Shown here piece by piece: positions 23,112 to 31,503 of a stretch of 64,000 nt of DNA. The position numbers were made by a program, and so were the translations under genes. Source of the DNA: Psychrobacillus sp042885655. Lineage in GTDB: Bacteria > Bacillota > Bacilli > Bacillales_A > Planococcaceae. Every line of letters begins with the position of its first letter. The first letter of the stretch is position 1. The stretch is taken from contig NZ_JBHVRO010000010.1 in NCBI RefSeq assembly GCF_042885655.1, positions 101,171 to 165,170 of the forward strand, read 5' to 3'. The notes below the pieces were generated by a model that was given only the letters and a program-made list of their open reading frames with translations, was not told the origin of the DNA and searched no databases.

Positions 23112-25037
23112 TTAATGTTGTACTTCTTCTTGAATGCGAACTAGGAAATCTTCGAAAGGAATACTTTCAGAGTTCTGTTCTCCATATTTACGAACATTTA
23201 CATTACCTGCTTCTAATTCTTTATCACCAAGAACAAGCATATATGGAATCTTGTGCATTTGTGCTTCGCGAATTTTATAACCCAGTTTCTCTTCTCGGTC
23301 ATCCATTTCTACACGGAAGCCGGCAGCCACTAATTGTTCCTCTATTTTTTTTGCATATTCGAAATGTACTTCATTAGATACAGGGATAATTTCTACTTGT
23401 ACAGGTGCTAACCATGTTGGGAAAGCTCCTTTGTACTCTTCGATCAAGAATGCAACAAATCGTTCCATTGTAGAAACAACACCACGGTGAATTACTACTG
23501 GACGATGTGGCTTTCCATCTTCTCCAACGTATGTTAAATCAAAACGTTCTGGTAATAAGAAGTCAAGTTGAACAGTTGACAACGTTTCTTCTTTTCCGAT
23601 AGCAGTTTTTACTTGAACATCAAGCTTTGGACCGTAAAATGCCGCTTCATCTTCTGCTTCAAAATAATCTAGGCCAAGCTCGTCCATTGCTTCTTTTAAC
23701 ATGCTTTGCGCTTTTTCCCACATTTCATCGTTATCAAAATATTTTTCTTTGTTTTGTGGGTCACGGTATGACAAACGGAATGAATAATCTTCTAGGTTAA
23801 AATCTTTATATACAGAAATAATCAACTCTACAACTTTTTGGAACTCAGCTTTAATTTGATCAGGGCGAACGAATAAATGAGCATCATTCAAAGTCATCCC
23901 ACGAACACGTTGTAAACCTGAAACTGCACCTGACATTTCATAACGGTGCATTGTACCAAGCTCTGCGATACGAAGTGGCAGATTTCGATATGAGTGCATT
24001 CCGTTCTTGAATATCATCATATGGTGTGGACAGTTCATTGGACGTAATACTAGTGTCTCGTTATCCATTTCCATCGGAGGGAACATAGAATCTTGATAAT
24101 GATCCCAGTGTCCTGATGTTTCATAAAGTTCTTTTGAACCTAGCACTGGCGTATAAACATGTTTATATCCAAGTTTTAGCTCTTTATCAACAATATAACG
24201 CTCAATAACACGGCGAATTGTCGCACCATTTGGTAACCATAGTGGTAAGCCTTGACCAACTTTTAATGAATTAGTGAATAACGCTAATTCTTTCCCAATT
24301 TTACGGTGGTCACGTTCTTTTGCTTCCTCTAACATTTTTAAATGTGCTTGAAGGTCTTCTTTTTTAAAGAATGCAGTACCGTAAATACGTTGAAGCATTT
24401 TGTTGTCGCTATTTCCACGCCAATATGCACCAGCGATACTTAATAATTTAAATTCTTTTAATTTTCCAGTTGAAGGGACATGCACTCCACGGCAAAGGTC
24501 GAAAAATTCTCCTTGCTCATAAATAGATACTTGTTCTCCTTCAGGGATTGCTTCTAGAAGTTCTACTTTATATTCATCATCTTTAAATTTATCAAAGGCT
24601 ACTTGACGAGATACATCATGTCTTACAATTTCAATGTTTTCATTAATAATTTTTTTCATTTCTTTTTCAATTAGCACTAAATCATCTGCTGTTATTGGCT
24701 CTGGCGAATCAATGTCGTAATAAAACCCATTTTCAATAACTGGACCAATGCCAAGTTTTACATCTTTAAACATACGTTTCACTGCTTGCGCAAGTAAATG
24801 CGCTGAACTATGACGTAATATTTCTAACGCTTCATCGGATTCAGGAGTAATAATTGCAATATCCCCATCTTTTGTAATTGGCGTTTTTAAATCAATTAAC
24901 TGTCCACTTAATTTACCTGCAAGTGCTTTTTTACGTAATCCAGGACTAATAGATTGAGCAATTTCTTCTGTCGTTGACGACATAGGAAACTCTTTAACTG
25001 CTCCGTCTGGAAATTTCAACTTAATAACTTCTGTCAT
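23112..25037 (-). CDS. thrS: Threonyl-tRNA synthetase
   Basis: The 641-residue class II enzyme has an N-terminal TGS domain (1-62), the editing-domain motif HSSAHLLAQAVKRMF (about 75-89), the catalytic RPMNCPHHMMIFKNGMHSYRNLPLRIAELG with the zinc Cys and motif 2, and a C-terminal anticodon domain. I start it at ATG 25037 behind GAGGAGTG; in-frame codons further up overlap the leader terminator. It is preceded by a T-box leader, so it is induced when tRNA-Thr is uncharged. Confidence 0.97.
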   Translation of the reverse strand: MTEVIKLKFPDGAVKEFPMSSTTEEIAQSISPGLRKKALAGKLSGQLIDLKTPITKDGDIAIITPESDEALEILRHSSAHLLAQAVKRMFKDVKLGIGPVIENGFYYDIDSPEPITADDLVLIEKEMKKIINENIEIVRHDVSRQVAFDKFKDDEYKVELLEAIPEGEQVSIYEQGEFFDLCRGVHVPSTGKLKEFKLLSIAGAYWRGNSDNKMLQRIYGTAFFKKEDLQAHLKMLEEAKERDHRKIGKELALFTNSLKVGQGLPLWLPNGATIRRVIERYIVDKELKLGYKHVYTPVLGSKELYETSGHWDHYQDSMFPPMEMDNETLVLRPMNCPHHMMIFKNGMHSYRNLPLRIAELGTMHRYEMSGAVSGLQRVRGMTLNDAHLFVRPDQIKAEFQKVVELIISVYKDFNLEDYSFRLSYRDPQNKEKYFDNDEMWEKAQSMLKEAMDELGLDYFEAEDEAAFYGPKLDVQVKTAIGKEETLSTVQLDFLLPERFDLTYVGEDGKPHRPVVIHRGVVSTMERFVAFLIEEYKGAFPTWLAPVQVEIIPVSNEVHFEYAKKIEEQLVAAGFRVEMDDREEKLGYKIREAQMHKIPYMLVLGDKELEAGNVNVRKYGEQNSESIPFEDFLVRIQEEVQH

Positions 25038-25074
25038 TATGAACACTCCTCTTTTGATTATAAGGTAAAAAAAC

Positions 25075-25335
25075 ATAAAAAAACCCCATCCCTAAAAAGG
25101 GACGAGGTTAAATCGTGGTTCCACCCTTCTTCTGTCTATCCAAAATTACAAAATAGACGAAGCTCTGCATCGGCTAACGGGCCGGTCACCGGTAATTGCT
25201 GATTAATTCACAACTACTGCTCCAAGGTGGTAAATCGAAAGCCGATACTTAAGAAGCTTCCAGCCTTGGCTTCTCTCTCTAAAAAGTCGTACAAACTGAT
25301 TGTTGTCCTCTTCTTCGCATTTAATTTTATTTATT
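25075..25335 (-). promoter_or_regulatory. T-box leader of thrS
   Basis: The T-box core AGGGTGGAACCACG (25114-25127) is followed by a terminator stem CCTCGTCCC/GGGATGGGG and a T-run (25077-25108). Candidate Thr specifier codons ACC-ACC lie at 25226-25231 inside the long stem I region. The layout is that of a Firmicute thrS leader. Confidence 0.93.
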
Positions 25336-25347
25336 CTTCTGTGAACG

Positions 25348-25376
25348 ATTATACGCCACTCAAAAATCATTTGCAA
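25348..25376 (-). promoter_or_regulatory. thrS promoter
   Basis: TTGCAA (25371-25376) and TATAAT (25348-25353) on the minus strand, spacing 17 bp, a few bases from the dnaI stop. Confidence 0.8.
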
Positions 25377-25380
25377 GTTG

Positions 25381-26322
25381 TTATTTTTTGTCTCGCCAGT
25401 TCTTTCCTTGAAGTAAAATTGGAGTAGTAAGTGCCCGTATCCTTTCCATAATACGTCCAGCTTTTACTACCTCTTTTTCTCCACGTTGTGTGAATGATAA
25501 ATGATGTTCTAATTCATCATAATTAAAATTGGAAGTCAAAAAAGTAGGAAGCTGTTCAGACATACGGTAGTGCAAAATAGTTCCCAGTATTTCATCTCTT
25601 GTCCAACTAGACATTGTTTCAGCACCTATATCATCTAGCATTAAAACAGGAGCTCGTTTCACGAGTTCTATTTTTCCAGCAAGCGACTGATCTTGAATCG
25701 CCTGTTTCATTTCTCGCAAAAATTCAGGAACATAGACAACTACTGAATGAATATGCCTTGCCGCTAATTCATTTGCTAACGCTCCAAGTAAATAGGATTT
25801 TCCTACACCAAATTTCCCGCTTATATAAAGACCTTTAGCAGGAAGTACATTCGTACGCTCCCACTCATTTAAAAAATCTTTTGCTGCTCGAACAGCAACA
25901 ACTCTGCTACCATCTTCTAAGTCAACACCAGCTAGAGTTGCTTCCATAACCTCTTTAGGCATATGAATACTATCAATCATAGAAGTTACTTTCCTTCGTT
26001 CATCTTCAATTACTCCACGATTACAACGAACATATTCCAAGTCAATTAGATTGCGGTCTAAAACTAACCTTGGTTCATAGCCTTTTATATAGTTAGTACA
26101 TAATTCAAGTGATTGACAAGCTTCACAATGTTGAGATTGAGAATTATATTCATATAACTTACTTAAACTTCGATCCACTACTTGTTTCGAAATATTAACT
26201 GCATTTTCTTCTAGAAATTTTTGTATATCTGGGTTTTCTAAAACTTCTTGTTTCATTTCATCCAGTCTGGAGGAAAATTCAGGTGTTATGACTCTCTTTA
26301 ATGTCTCATTAATTCTCTCCAT
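25381..26322 (-). CDS. dnaI: Primosomal protein DnaI (helicase loader)
   Basis: The 313-residue AAA+ ATPase loads the replicative helicase with DnaB and DnaD. An N-terminal helicase-binding domain with a Cys cluster (CEACQSLELC, about 67-76) precedes Walker A GKFGVGKSYL (about 168-177), Walker B VLMLDDIGAE and sensor 1 LTSNFN. It is the last gene of nrdR-dnaB-dnaI, with only 8 bp to dnaB. DnaC-like loaders are an alternative name; the N-terminal domain and operon settle it as DnaI. Confidence 0.95.
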   Translation of the reverse strand: MERINETLKRVITPEFSSRLDEMKQEVLENPDIQKFLEENAVNISKQVVDRSLSKLYEYNSQSQHCEACQSLELCTNYIKGYEPRLVLDRNLIDLEYVRCNRGVIEDERRKVTSMIDSIHMPKEVMEATLAGVDLEDGSRVVAVRAAKDFLNEWERTNVLPAKGLYISGKFGVGKSYLLGALANELAARHIHSVVVYVPEFLREMKQAIQDQSLAGKIELVKRAPVLMLDDIGAETMSSWTRDEILGTILHYRMSEQLPTFLTSNFNYDELEHHLSFTQRGEKEVVKAGRIMERIRALTTPILLQGKNWRDKK

Positions 26323-26330
26323 AATAGCAC

Positions 26331-27692
26331 CTACCTTTTCGTGACGCCTAATTCAGCTAAAAGTTTTTTTCGTTCTTCTTCAATATTTTGAATTCCATTA
26401 GTCGATTCCCCGGATTGCTTTGTTTCTCCATCTTTTTTGTAAAACCAATCCGGTACTTTCTCTTCTCGTGTCGGTTTTTTTGTATAGGTTTTCTGCTTTG
26501 AACCTTCATTTTTCCATTTCATATATTGTTCATGTTCATTTCTAGCAAGTTCCATCGCTTCTTTTGCTGTTTTGACATCTTTTCGCATCCAATGAGACGC
26601 TATTTTTTCTGCATAGTTTTTCGTTAATTTCATATCTGTACGAAGGAGGACATATTGCAATAGAACATTTACGACACCAACTGGCATATTATAGTGCGAA
26701 ACTAAATGATTTGCTAGTTGAACATCAGCAAGTATAGGCTCTTTCCCTTTAGCAATATCCCTTAAGACCGCCACAGGTGAAGTAGTTTCTAAATAATGAA
26801 TTAGTTCTGCTTCTTTTGTCAGCGGTGTATTATTTTCAGGAATAGTTTTTTTAATTTTGGTTACATTTTGGATAATCGGAGCCTTTTTCGATACAGTCAG
26901 TTTATAATAATCGGCGCACGCCTTTTTTAATCTTGCTTCGGTAAGATGAAGTTCATCATCTAAAGCAAGTATGACAACTTTTTGCATTTCAATGGGATTT
27001 AGATTATATAAGAATGAAAGCTTTGCTATTACTTCTTTTGCTTCAATCGTCATCGCAGATTTTGGTACTAGTTGCTCCGACAAACCTTCTTGTAATAATG
27101 AAAAATCAAATTCTTCATAGTAAAATGGAAGAGAAGTTTTTCTTTTTTTGGATTCATAATCATCATCATAAGAAATTTGTTGGCTATTTTTTGTGGATGG
27201 TTTATAGACGTCCATGAAAGTTCTTGATACATCTTTAAATCCTTCGTTCCAATTGGATAATTGTATGAAGCGATTTCTCAATTGCTTATATGCATTTTCC
27301 CCAATTTTATTAAGTAAAAACATCGACAATAATGGATCTTTTAAAAAGGATTCTGCATCTAATGGAGCAGAAAGTTCATAATAAAAAAAACGAATATCAT
27401 CTTCTGTCTTTTGCCATGTACGAAGTAAACCTATTGCCTCCAATGCAACTCTTGCTTGAAAAATCTTTCCGATAGAAACACCTAAAACATTCATCAGTTG
27501 ATAATGCGACCATTGTTCACTAGTTTTCACTTCTCCATCCGCCCACAACGTTAAATACAAACTAATTCCTTCTGCCCCAACTAATGGTTGATAGAATAGA
27601 GTTAATAATTGACGATCATAATCTGAAAAAGAATATGGCAGCCGAATCATATACATGTCTGCTGGCTGGAGCTCTTTATATAACATCGACAA
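26331..27692 (-). CDS. dnaB: Replication initiation and membrane attachment protein DnaB
   Basis: The 453-residue protein matches Firmicute DnaB (not the helicase): an N-terminal winged-helix part beginning LYKELQPADMYMIRLPYSFSDYDRQLLTLFYQPLVG and a C-terminal DnaD-like domain near residues 285-385 (LLQYVLLRTDMKLTKNYAEKIASHWMRKDVKTAKEAMELA). It helps recruit DnaI and helicase at oriC and restart sites. The start is either the TTG at 27692 (GGAG 11 bases upstream) or the ATG two codons later. It lies between nrdR and dnaI. Confidence 0.93.
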   Translation of the reverse strand: MSMLYKELQPADMYMIRLPYSFSDYDRQLLTLFYQPLVGAEGISLYLTLWADGEVKTSEQWSHYQLMNVLGVSIGKIFQARVALEAIGLLRTWQKTEDDIRFFYYELSAPLDAESFLKDPLLSMFLLNKIGENAYKQLRNRFIQLSNWNEGFKDVSRTFMDVYKPSTKNSQQISYDDDYESKKRKTSLPFYYEEFDFSLLQEGLSEQLVPKSAMTIEAKEVIAKLSFLYNLNPIEMQKVVILALDDELHLTEARLKKACADYYKLTVSKKAPIIQNVTKIKKTIPENNTPLTKEAELIHYLETTSPVAVLRDIAKGKEPILADVQLANHLVSHYNMPVGVVNVLLQYVLLRTDMKLTKNYAEKIASHWMRKDVKTAKEAMELARNEHEQYMKWKNEGSKQKTYTKKPTREEKVPDWFYKKDGETKQSGESTNGIQNIEEERKKLLAELGVTKR

Positions 27693-27715
27693 TTGGTCCT
27701 ACTCTCCTTTGCTTC

Positions 27716-28180
27716 TTATAAAGACGGGTTTTTCTTTAATATTTCCTTTAGTTCATCTATAAAAACATTTATATCTTTAAATTGGCGATATACAGATGCA
27801 AATCGAACATAGGCAACTTCATCTAGCTCTGATAGCTTGTCCATTACCTTTTCTCCGACTTCTTCTGACTTCACTTCTGAATTCCCCATTCTTCTAAGTT
27901 CCTTTTCAATCGAAAATACAAGATTTTCTAACTGATCTAATGCAACTGGCCTTTTTTCGCAAGCACGTATGAGGCCACGCAATACTTTTTCACGGCTGAA
28001 TTCTTCACGAGAACCATCTTTTTTTACAACAATTAATGGCGTTTCCTCTACTTTTTCGAATGTTGTGAATCGAAATCCGCAATCCTCACATTCTCTTCTT
28101 CTTCTAATGGCCTTATTGTCATCTACTGGACGTGAATCGACAACCTTTGTGCCATTAAACTGACAAGATGGGCATCTCAT
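27716..28180 (-). CDS. nrdR: Transcriptional repressor NrdR
   Basis: The 154-residue protein has an N-terminal zinc ribbon (C3, C6, C31, C34) with RRRRE, followed by an ATP-cone domain (PLIVVKKDGSREEFSREKVLRGL from about 48). NrdR senses ATP/dATP and represses ribonucleotide reductase genes, which are not in this window. It is the first gene of nrdR-dnaB-dnaI, the standard Bacillales grouping. GGAGAG precedes the ATG. Confidence 0.97.
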   Translation of the reverse strand: MRCPSCQFNGTKVVDSRPVDDNKAIRRRRECEDCGFRFTTFEKVEETPLIVVKKDGSREEFSREKVLRGLIRACEKRPVALDQLENLVFSIEKELRRMGNSEVKSEEVGEKVMDKLSELDEVAYVRFASVYRQFKDINVFIDELKEILKKNPSL

Positions 28181-28249
28181 ATTGATCTCTCCTAATTCCT
28201 AACGTTAATTTGTATACTTATTATAACAATATTCTTCAATAAAATCGAA

Positions 28250-28277
28250 AAAGCAGAGGAATCTCTTCCTCTGCTCA
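28250..28277 (-). terminator. Terminator of speD
   Basis: The stem AGCAGAGGAA/TTCCTCTGCT with a four-base loop is followed by TTTTTCGATTTT on the minus strand. Confidence 0.85.
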
Positions 28278-28297
28278 TCATTTTGGCTAAAAGTCTA

Positions 28298-28681
28298 TTA
28301 TGCTTGAACTGTCAAACGTGATTTAGGTACACTTAGTGGACCCATTCCACGGGGCATTTCAATCGTTTCGCGTGTTCCAGCATTAAGAGCATCTGCAATA
28401 TAGTTAGCTGCAATTGATGGATCTAAATCACCACATGTATACACATCAATGCTCGCGTAACCGTGCTCTGGAAAGCTGTGAATCGTTAAATGCGATTCGG
28501 AAATAATAACGACTCCACTTACACCTTGTGGCGCAAATTTGTGAAATGCAACTTCTCTGATTTCAGCACCAGACCTTAGAGCAGCATCAACAAAAGTTTG
28601 CTCGATAAATGGCATATCGTTAAGTTTGTCGAAATCGCACTCCCATAGTTCTGCAATAATGTGACGTCCCATTGTTTCCAA
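28298..28681 (-). CDS. speD: S-adenosylmethionine decarboxylase proenzyme
   Basis: The 127-residue proenzyme cleaves itself between E62 and S63 (motif SESHLTIHSFPEHGYASIDV) to form the pyruvoyl cofactor; H68 and C83 are the conserved proton donors. It supplies decarboxylated SAM for spermidine. The METMGRH N-terminus with a TTG start matches B. subtilis. It is a single gene with its own promoter, a structured leader of about 125 nt and a terminator. No speE is nearby. Confidence 0.96.
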   Translation of the reverse strand: METMGRHIIAELWECDFDKLNDMPFIEQTFVDAALRSGAEIREVAFHKFAPQGVSGVVIISESHLTIHSFPEHGYASIDVYTCGDLDPSIAANYIADALNAGTRETIEMPRGMGPLSVPKSRLTVQA

Positions 28682-28841
28682 TGTCCGTTTCCCCCTTTGA
28701 TAAAATTTGGTATAAAAATTTTAAAAATCAAAGTTGACTACCACGGGGGAAAGTTAGTCCAAAGAGGTCCTAACCCTTTAAGTAGTCTGTGTACGCGAAG
28801 TACACGATTCTCATTATATGTTGTTTTTATAAATTATGCAA
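28682..28841 (-). promoter_or_regulatory. speD promoter and structured leader
   Basis: The promoter is TTGCAT (28836-28841), 17 bp, TATAAT (28813-28818). The transcript would begin with a hairpin (GTGTAC...GTACAC, 28789-28805), then a stem joining AAAGGGTTAG and CTAACTTT (about 28750-28781), before an A/T-rich stretch and the ribosome site. I recognise no known riboswitch in it. The length and pairing suggest control, but this is unproven. Confidence 0.6.
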
Positions 28842-28851
28842 CACATAATAA

Positions 28852-28885
28852 ATCCTCTTTCAAAAAAAGTTGAAAGAGGATAAAA
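28852..28885 (-). terminator. Terminator of gapB
   Basis: A 10-bp stem ATCCTCTTTC/GAAAGAGGAT with Ts following on the minus strand, three bases after the gapB stop. Confidence 0.85.
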
Positions 28886-28888
28886 AAA

Positions 28889-29893
28889 TTAAAGAGCTGA
28901 AGCAACTTTTTTAGTTAAATCAAGTACACGAGCTGAATAGCCCCACTCATTGTCATACCAAGCAAGAACTTTAACTTTACGATTTCCAATTACCATCGTT
29001 GTTAGACCATCAATAGTCGTAGAGTTAGTAGTTGTATTGAAATCAATTGATACTAAAGGCTCCATTGTTAAACCAAGAATACCTTTCATCGAACCTTCTG
29101 ATGCATTTACAAATGCTGCATTAACTTCTTCTGCTGTAACATCTTTCTGTAAATCTACCACTAAATCTACAAGAGAAACGTTCGGAGTTGGCACACGTAA
29201 TGCCATCCCATGCATTTTACCTTGAAGTTCTGGTAAAACAACTGTAAGTGCCTTTGCAGCTCCTGTAGAAGTAGGAATAATCGATTGAGCACAAGCACGT
29301 GCACGACGTAAGTCCTTATGTGGATTATCTAAGTTGTTTTGATCATTTGTATACGAATGCACGGTAGTCATAAGTCCATTTTCTATTCCAAATGTGTCAT
29401 TTAACACTTTTGCAACAGGAGCAAGACAGTTAGTTGTGCAACTAGCGTTTGAAATAATATCATGTTTAGTTACATCTAATTGATGATCATTTACACCCAT
29501 TACAATCGTTACATCTTCATTTTTTGCAGGAGCTGTAATAATTACTTTTCTAGCTCCAGCTTCTAAGTGTGCTGCAGCTTTTTCCCCGTCATTAAATTTT
29601 CCAGTTGATTCGATTACGATATCAACGTTTAACTTTTTCCAAGGTAAGTTCGCTGGATCACGATCGTTTACGATTTGAACTCGTTTACCATTAACTATTA
29701 GTGCATCATTATCAATGGTAACTTCCCCTACAAAAGTACCGTGAGTAGAATCATATTTTATTAAGTGAGCTAATGTTTCTAGTGGGTATCTTGCATTAAT
29801 TGCTACGACATTAATGTCCTCTTGTGCAATTGCTTGGCGGAATACCATTCTACCAATACGTCCAAATCCGTTTATTGCGATAGAAGCTATCAT
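28889..29893 (-). CDS. gapB: Gluconeogenic NADP-type glyceraldehyde-3-phosphate dehydrogenase
   Basis: The 334-residue protein has the Rossmann motif INGFGRIGR and catalytic SNASCTTNCLAP (C152). The cofactor loop reads AINARYPLETLAHL: the Asp that selects NAD in GapA is replaced, as in GapB, which uses NADP and works in gluconeogenesis. I start it at ATG 29893 behind AGGAGG; codons further up run through the promoter. A perfect match to the CcpN operator overlaps its -10, supporting the gapB rather than gapA identity. It is a single gene. Confidence 0.94.
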   Translation of the reverse strand: MIASIAINGFGRIGRMVFRQAIAQEDINVVAINARYPLETLAHLIKYDSTHGTFVGEVTIDNDALIVNGKRVQIVNDRDPANLPWKKLNVDIVIESTGKFNDGEKAAAHLEAGARKVIITAPAKNEDVTIVMGVNDHQLDVTKHDIISNASCTTNCLAPVAKVLNDTFGIENGLMTTVHSYTNDQNNLDNPHKDLRRARACAQSIIPTSTGAAKALTVVLPELQGKMHGMALRVPTPNVSLVDLVVDLQKDVTAEEVNAAFVNASEGSMKGILGLTMEPLVSIDFNTTTNSTTIDGLTTMVIGNRKVKVLAWYDNEWGYSARVLDLTKKVASAL

Positions 29894-29913
29894 GAAAAAA
29901 ATCCTCCTGTAAC

Positions 29914-29957
29914 TATGTGATACTTTATATTTTATAACCTGGAAATAGTATAACACA
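29914..29957 (-). promoter_or_regulatory. CcpN-type operator over the gapB promoter
   Basis: On the minus strand TGTGTTATACT (29947-29957) matches every position of the CcpN consensus TRTGHYATAYW and contains the -10 TATACT. A second, one-mismatch copy in the opposite orientation lies at 29914-29924 (TATGTGATACT). CcpN represses gapB and pckA during glycolytic growth in B. subtilis. Confidence 0.7.
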
Positions 29958-30012
29958 TATTCACAATCATGTAGCCTTAAATAAGAATTCAGAAAAGTTT
30001 TTTATTTACCTG

Positions 30013-30606
30013 TCATTCACCTTCCCAAATGGAAAGTATTTTCTTTAATTGTTCATTCGTATTTTCTAAAGTTCCGTTGTTATAAATGACAGCATCTGCA
30101 CCCTTTTCTTTAATAGAAAGTGGAAGTTGAGATTGTATTCGAGCCTTTGCTTCTTCTAACGAATAATTATTCCGAGCTATTAATCTTTCTAGTTGAATCT
30201 CTTCTGTTACAGTGACGACTAATATTTTATTTACATACGATTGGAGTTTACTTTCGAACAATAGAGGGATATCCATGACAATTGTGTCATACCCTTCTTG
30301 AAATAAGACATCTTTTTGACGTAACATCTCTTCTCGAATAGCGGGATGCATTATATCGTTCAATTGTTTTCTATCGTGTGGACTGGAAAAAATAATATTG
30401 CCTAATTTTTCACGATTCAGAGTTCCGTCCTTGGAAATAACTTCTTCTCCGAATGTTTCTTTAATCGTTTCGAGCGTCTTTGTACCTTTTTCCACTACTA
30501 CACGAGCTACTAAATCAGCATCAATAATCGGATACCCTAACTCTTTAAGCATTTTAGAGACGGTACTCTTCCCACTTGCGATACTTCCTGTTAATCCAAT
30601 AATCAT
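30013..30606 (-). CDS. coaE: Dephospho-CoA kinase
   Basis: The 197-residue P-loop kinase carries out the last step of coenzyme A synthesis. Walker A GLTGSIASGKSTV is at 4-16, DADLVARVVV at about 30-39 is the substrate lid region, and MDIPLLFES is the characteristic CoaE motif. It follows mutM by 12 bp in the polA-mutM-coaE run, the normal Bacillus order. Confidence 0.96.
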   Translation of the reverse strand: MIIGLTGSIASGKSTVSKMLKELGYPIIDADLVARVVVEKGTKTLETIKETFGEEVISKDGTLNREKLGNIIFSSPHDRKQLNDIMHPAIREEMLRQKDVLFQEGYDTIVMDIPLLFESKLQSYVNKILVVTVTEEIQLERLIARNNYSLEEAKARIQSQLPLSIKEKGADAVIYNNGTLENTNEQLKKILSIWEGE

Positions 30607-30618
30607 TTGTTCCCTCCA

Positions 30619-31491
30619 CTACCTCTGACATGTTCCACAATAAGTAGATGTTCGTCCACCAATTGTTTTCTGCATTGTTTGCTTTCCACAAATAGGGCAC
30701 TTCTTTTTCCCATACATTTGTAATCTATTTTGCATATTACCCGATTCACCGTTAATCTTACGATAATCAGAAATACTGCTTCCACCTTGTTCAATACTAT
30801 CTAGAAGAACAATAACAATTTCATTGAATAACTGTATTTTACGTTCTTTACTAATTCTTTTTACTTTTCTTCCCGGATGTATTCGCATTCGAAATAATGC
30901 CTCTGTTGCATAAATATTTCCACAGCCCGAAACTACATGACCGTCCATAATAAATTCTTTAATCGGTTTATTTTCGTATTTAGGAAGCACACTCATTTCT
31001 AAAAAATGATCTAAAGCATTTTGATCGAATGGCTCAGGTGCCATGAGTAACAATGGCGGATGATCCTGTTCACTCTTTATAAAACGCAATTCTCCGAAAC
31101 GACGAATGTCTGCATAAACGAGCATGTCACCCCCAACAAAATGTAGAATGACATGCGAATGTCGCTTAAATTTATCCTCTATAATTTCATGCAATCCTCT
31201 TACATAAAACCAAGCACCGGACATACCAAGATGAGAAACAAGTAAATACGGTATTCCGGCTTTTTCTAAATTAAAATATATATATTTAGATCTTCTGTCG
31301 ATACTTTTAATAGTCATTTGTACTAAAGCACTACGAAAAGTTTCTACATCTAATCCTTTTAATATCGCTTCTTTACCATTTGCTTTAGAAGCAATTATCG
31401 TTTCCGAAACGTCCACTGATTTAATTGTTTTACCTGTGACGATTGGTTTTAACGAACGAACTAATCCTTCTACTTCGGGTAATTCCGGCAT
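30619..31491 (-). CDS. mutM: Formamidopyrimidine-DNA glycosylase
   Basis: The 290-residue enzyme has the invariant PELPEVE N-terminus (Pro after Met is the catalytic nucleophile), a central H2TH region (GCGNIYATEALF) and a C-terminal zinc finger (CPICGKQTM...STYCGTCQR). It excises 8-oxoguanine and nicks the abasic site. It lies directly between polA and coaE with AAGGAG before its ATG. Confidence 0.97.
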   Translation of the reverse strand: MPELPEVEGLVRSLKPIVTGKTIKSVDVSETIIASKANGKEAILKGLDVETFRSALVQMTIKSIDRRSKYIYFNLEKAGIPYLLVSHLGMSGAWFYVRGLHEIIEDKFKRHSHVILHFVGGDMLVYADIRRFGELRFIKSEQDHPPLLLMAPEPFDQNALDHFLEMSVLPKYENKPIKEFIMDGHVVSGCGNIYATEALFRMRIHPGRKVKRISKERKIQLFNEIVIVLLDSIEQGGSSISDYRKINGESGNMQNRLQMYGKKKCPICGKQTMQKTIGGRTSTYCGTCQR

Positions 31492-31503
31492 ATTAAAAAC
31501 TCC

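Noticed and set aside
28682..28812. S-box (SAM-I) riboswitch before speD
   Set aside because: The leader is only about 125 nt and shows neither the conserved S-box core nor a terminator hairpin.
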